23,554 nucleotides of DNA. Source: Bacteriovoracaceae bacterium UBA7695. GTDB taxonomy: Bacteria > Bdellovibrionota > Bacteriovoracia > Bacteriovoracales > Bacteriovoracaceae. Each line of letters begins with the position of its first letter. Position 1 is the stretch's first letter. Position numbers and translations under genes: made by a program. The DNA is taken from contig DLGL01000087.1 in the NCBI GenBank assembly GCA_002482685.1, forward strand, positions 782 to 24,335. Reading direction: 5' to 3'. Shown here one piece after another: positions 21,795 to 23,554 of this stretch. Below the pieces are notes generated by a model. The model did no database searches, was not told the origin of the DNA, and saw only the letters and a list, made by a program, of their open reading frames with translations.

Positions 21795-23327
21795 ATGTTA
21801 GAAGACTACCGTTTTTCGGCCGGTAAATTCTCCGTTACTTTTGAGGTCTTTGAACTGACCGGTTCTGACGTCCACCTATTTTTACAAAATCAATCTACCT
21901 ATAACTTCTCACATCTCAATGTAGATGAGTTTCATCTGACAAGTTTTCTTGATCCTCAAGGCAGGCTTGAATTTTATTGTTGGGTGCTTAAATCTCATTC
22001 ATCAGTTTCACTTCTTGTTCCCACTTCCCTGGCATCTCAGGCCTTAATCCGCCTTGAGAAATTTTTAATTTCAGAAGATGTCACAATTACTCCCCGAGGA
22101 TCAGAAGATTGGAATCTAGTGCTTGGCCCTAAATCAAAAACATTCAAACAAAATGCTTTTTATTCGGGAATAATGTTTGAAGAAGAAGCTATCTTTACTA
22201 AAGATTCCCCCCAATGCTCCCAAATTACACCCATTGAACAAGAGGCATGGCGCTGCCTGAATGGATGGCCGACTTTTGACGGCCTAGATTTTAAAGTTGA
22301 ATTGATCAATAACCTGAGACTTTATGATCTAAGTGTTTCGCAAAATAAAGGCTGTTATCCTGGCCAGGAAACCGTCTCCAAAATAGCTACCCGTCGTGGT
22401 GCGGCCTACGCTCCTGTGTTACTCGAAACCTCAACAGAGCAATCCAAGGGGCCTCTATACAGCTTTGAAAAAAAAATTGGTGAAATAGAAAATTGTCATA
22501 GCTTTAATGGGCGTTTTTATTTGTCGTGTTCACTACTTCGTGATTTTAGAGTCGCAGGTATGAAGATGAACTTCTCGAAAGACGGAGTCGAATTTGATTC
22601 TGTTGTCCGTTATTATCCATTGCTCCCGGGGGATGCTGTTGAGAAATCACTAGAGCTTTTTTATGAAGCCACTGAATCATTTCAAGTGAATGATTTGCAA
22701 TCAGCAGAAAAAAAATTCCGCCTATCAATAGAGCTCAATCCAGAATTTGCAGATGCCTATGAAGCTTTAGGTGTCATGTTAGGACGACTTGAACGTTTCT
22801 CTGAAGCCATTGAATTAATGGATAGACTAACCAGCATAGATCCGAAGTCTGTTTTAGCGCACACTAATAAATCACTATTTTTGATGAGAATGGGAAATAT
22901 CGAAGAAGCTGAAAAAGAAAAGTCTCTGGCCACTGTTAAATCTTTTCAAAAGTTCGGCGAGGAAGCCAAAGTTAAAGAAGCTCTTGAAGCCGAGAAAAAA
23001 CACCAGGAAAGTGAATGGGCAAAGCGTGAGTCGATGTTTAGACAGGTTCTTGAAATCGATGAGGAAGACACGCTGGCCAATTATGGGTTGGGATCTATTG
23101 CAGTTGAAAAGAAAAACTGGTCTCTCGCGATCGATCACCTGGTCAAGGTGATTGCGGCCGATGCGAATTATTCTGTGGCCTATCTTGCTCTTGGAAAGGC
23201 CTATAAAGGCTCAGGAGATAAAGTGAAAGCGAGAGATATTTGGCTTGAAGGGATTAAGATAGCGGCCAAGAAGGGTGATTTAATGCCGGCCAATCAAATG
23301 CAATCTGAAGTTCAGAATCTTAATTAA
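21795..23327 (+). CDS. ygfZ: YgfZ/IBA57-type Fe-S assembly protein fused to TPR repeats
   Basis: A 510-residue fusion. Residues 1-275 are a GcvT-like folate-binding YgfZ domain: LQNQSTYNFSHLN (30-42), SFLDPQGRLEFYCWVL (50-65), and the diagnostic NKGCYPGQETVSK (184-196) with Cys187, which is essential in E. coli YgfZ. From about 282 helical TPR repeats follow: KSLELFYEATESFQVNDLQS (284-303), NPEFADAYEALGVMLGRLERFSEAI, DPKSVLAHTNKSLFLMRMGN, a charged helix at 388-412, EEDTLANYGLGSIAVEKKNW, and NYSVAYLALGKAYKGSGD. E. coli YgfZ has no TPR (326 aa). It lies 3 bp behind the A-type carrier gene, so both are made together. TPRs usually bind proteins, so this end may recruit apo-targets or the carrier. 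The stop is embedded in the palindrome CTTAATTAAG shared with the convergent gene. Confidence 0.85.
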   Translation: MLEDYRFSAGKFSVTFEVFELTGSDVHLFLQNQSTYNFSHLNVDEFHLTSFLDPQGRLEFYCWVLKSHSSVSLLVPTSLASQALIRLEKFLISEDVTITPRGSEDWNLVLGPKSKTFKQNAFYSGIMFEEEAIFTKDSPQCSQITPIEQEAWRCLNGWPTFDGLDFKVELINNLRLYDLSVSQNKGCYPGQETVSKIATRRGAAYAPVLLETSTEQSKGPLYSFEKKIGEIENCHSFNGRFYLSCSLLRDFRVAGMKMNFSKDGVEFDSVVRYYPLLPGDAVEKSLELFYEATESFQVNDLQSAEKKFRLSIELNPEFADAYEALGVMLGRLERFSEAIELMDRLTSIDPKSVLAHTNKSLFLMRMGNIEEAEKEKSLATVKSFQKFGEEAKVKEALEAEKKHQESEWAKRESMFRQVLEIDEEDTLANYGLGSIAVEKKNWSLAIDHLVKVIAADANYSVAYLALGKAYKGSGDKVKARDIWLEGIKIAAKKGDLMPANQMQSEVQNLN

Positions 23328-23554
23328 GCGCGTATAACTTTCGTGATTTTGTAAGCGTCTTTTTCAACTCCTGAAGCTCTCTTTTATGACCTTTGAGTTT
23401 TCTCTCCCAAGCTGGAATTTTTTTCTTAAACTTAGCTACTTGCTTACTCTGTTCTTTAACCAGATCCCAACCAATATCGGATATCAACCCTTGCTTTCTC
23501 GCCCAGGTGAGATCCTTGAAGCTATAGTCCAGCATCCAGTACTCTTCGATTGCG
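23320..23554 (-). CDS. Hypothetical protein, 5' end outside window
   Basis: The frame is open from the right edge; an internal ATG at 23535 could be a start but the reading frame continues upstream as AIEEYWMLDYSFKDLTWARKQG, which looks like real protein, so the gene is probably cut by the window. The visible 77 residues are helical and very basic (KFKKKIPAWERKLKGHKRELQELKKTLTKSRK), like a coiled coil or nucleic-acid-binding tail. No family is recognised. It ends in LN-stop, overlapping the ygfZ-TPR end by 8 bp. Confidence 0.5.
   Translation of the reverse strand, partial: AIEEYWMLDYSFKDLTWARKQGLISDIGWDLVKEQSKQVAKFKKKIPAWERKLKGHKRELQELKKTLTKSRKLYALN

Overview
The window is a gene-dense, low-GC stretch of a Gram-negative bacterial chromosome. 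It contains outer-membrane barrels, lipoproteins, signal peptidase II and Lgt. Acyl-CoA metabolism combined with B12-dependent IcmF, an AmgK/MurU muropeptide-salvage pair, a CHASE2 kinase with an NtrC-type regulator, and FHA-, PilZ- and PH-like membrane proteins suggest a predatory or predator-related lineage such as Bdellovibrionota/Bacteriovoracales. That assignment is inference from gene content; no rRNA or other taxonomic marker is present. No insertion sequence, phage gene, tRNA, rRNA or CRISPR array was seen. No gene-free stretch exceeds 300 bases; the longest is about 160 bp, between the ferredoxin at 16011 and icmF at 16176.

Layout. (1) 1-2727, plus strand: a catalytically dead M48-like lipoprotein (5' end outside the window) overlaps amgK, which overlaps murU. 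(2) 2720-4465: a small minus-strand 2[4Fe-4S] ferredoxin, then a plus-strand cluster of a membrane PilZ-like protein, a small lipoprotein and an unknown protein. (3) 4462-7079, minus strand: an ACX4-like acyl-CoA dehydrogenase, a clear intrinsic terminator, an endonuclease IV-like TIM barrel with one metal ligand changed, and a BFD-type [2Fe-2S] protein. (4) 7175-13891, plus strand: a tightly packed envelope cluster of a second dead M48-like membrane protein, CHASE2 histidine kinase, sigma-54 response regulator, lspA, lgt, and a membrane protein ending in a degenerate S26 signal-peptidase-like domain. (5) 13916-15521: a hairpin leader, two tandem paralogous beta-barrel proteins, and a minus-strand secreted cysteine-rich protein. 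(6) 15625-19906: a dicluster ferredoxin divergent from icmF, which overlaps its cobalamin adenosyltransferase. (7) 19910-21323, minus strand: grxB and an FHA-RDD membrane protein under a good sigma-70 promoter. (8) 21459-23327, plus strand: an A-type Fe-S carrier followed by a YgfZ protein fused to a TPR domain; a partial minus-strand gene runs off the right edge.

How the genes connect. AmgK and MurU should convert free MurNAc to UDP-MurNAc, a useful route for a cell digesting prey or recycling its own wall. IcmF plus the adenosyltransferase form a self-contained isobutyryl-CoA/butyryl-CoA mutase unit, and the acyl-CoA dehydrogenase could act on such short acyl-CoAs. The A-type carrier and YgfZ form the known [4Fe-4S] maturation partnership, and several Fe-S proteins lie nearby. 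Region 4 links a two-component system to lipoprotein maturation and two pseudo-peptidases. All five convergent gene junctions either interlock at their stop codons or are 3 bp apart, leaving no room for conventional terminators.
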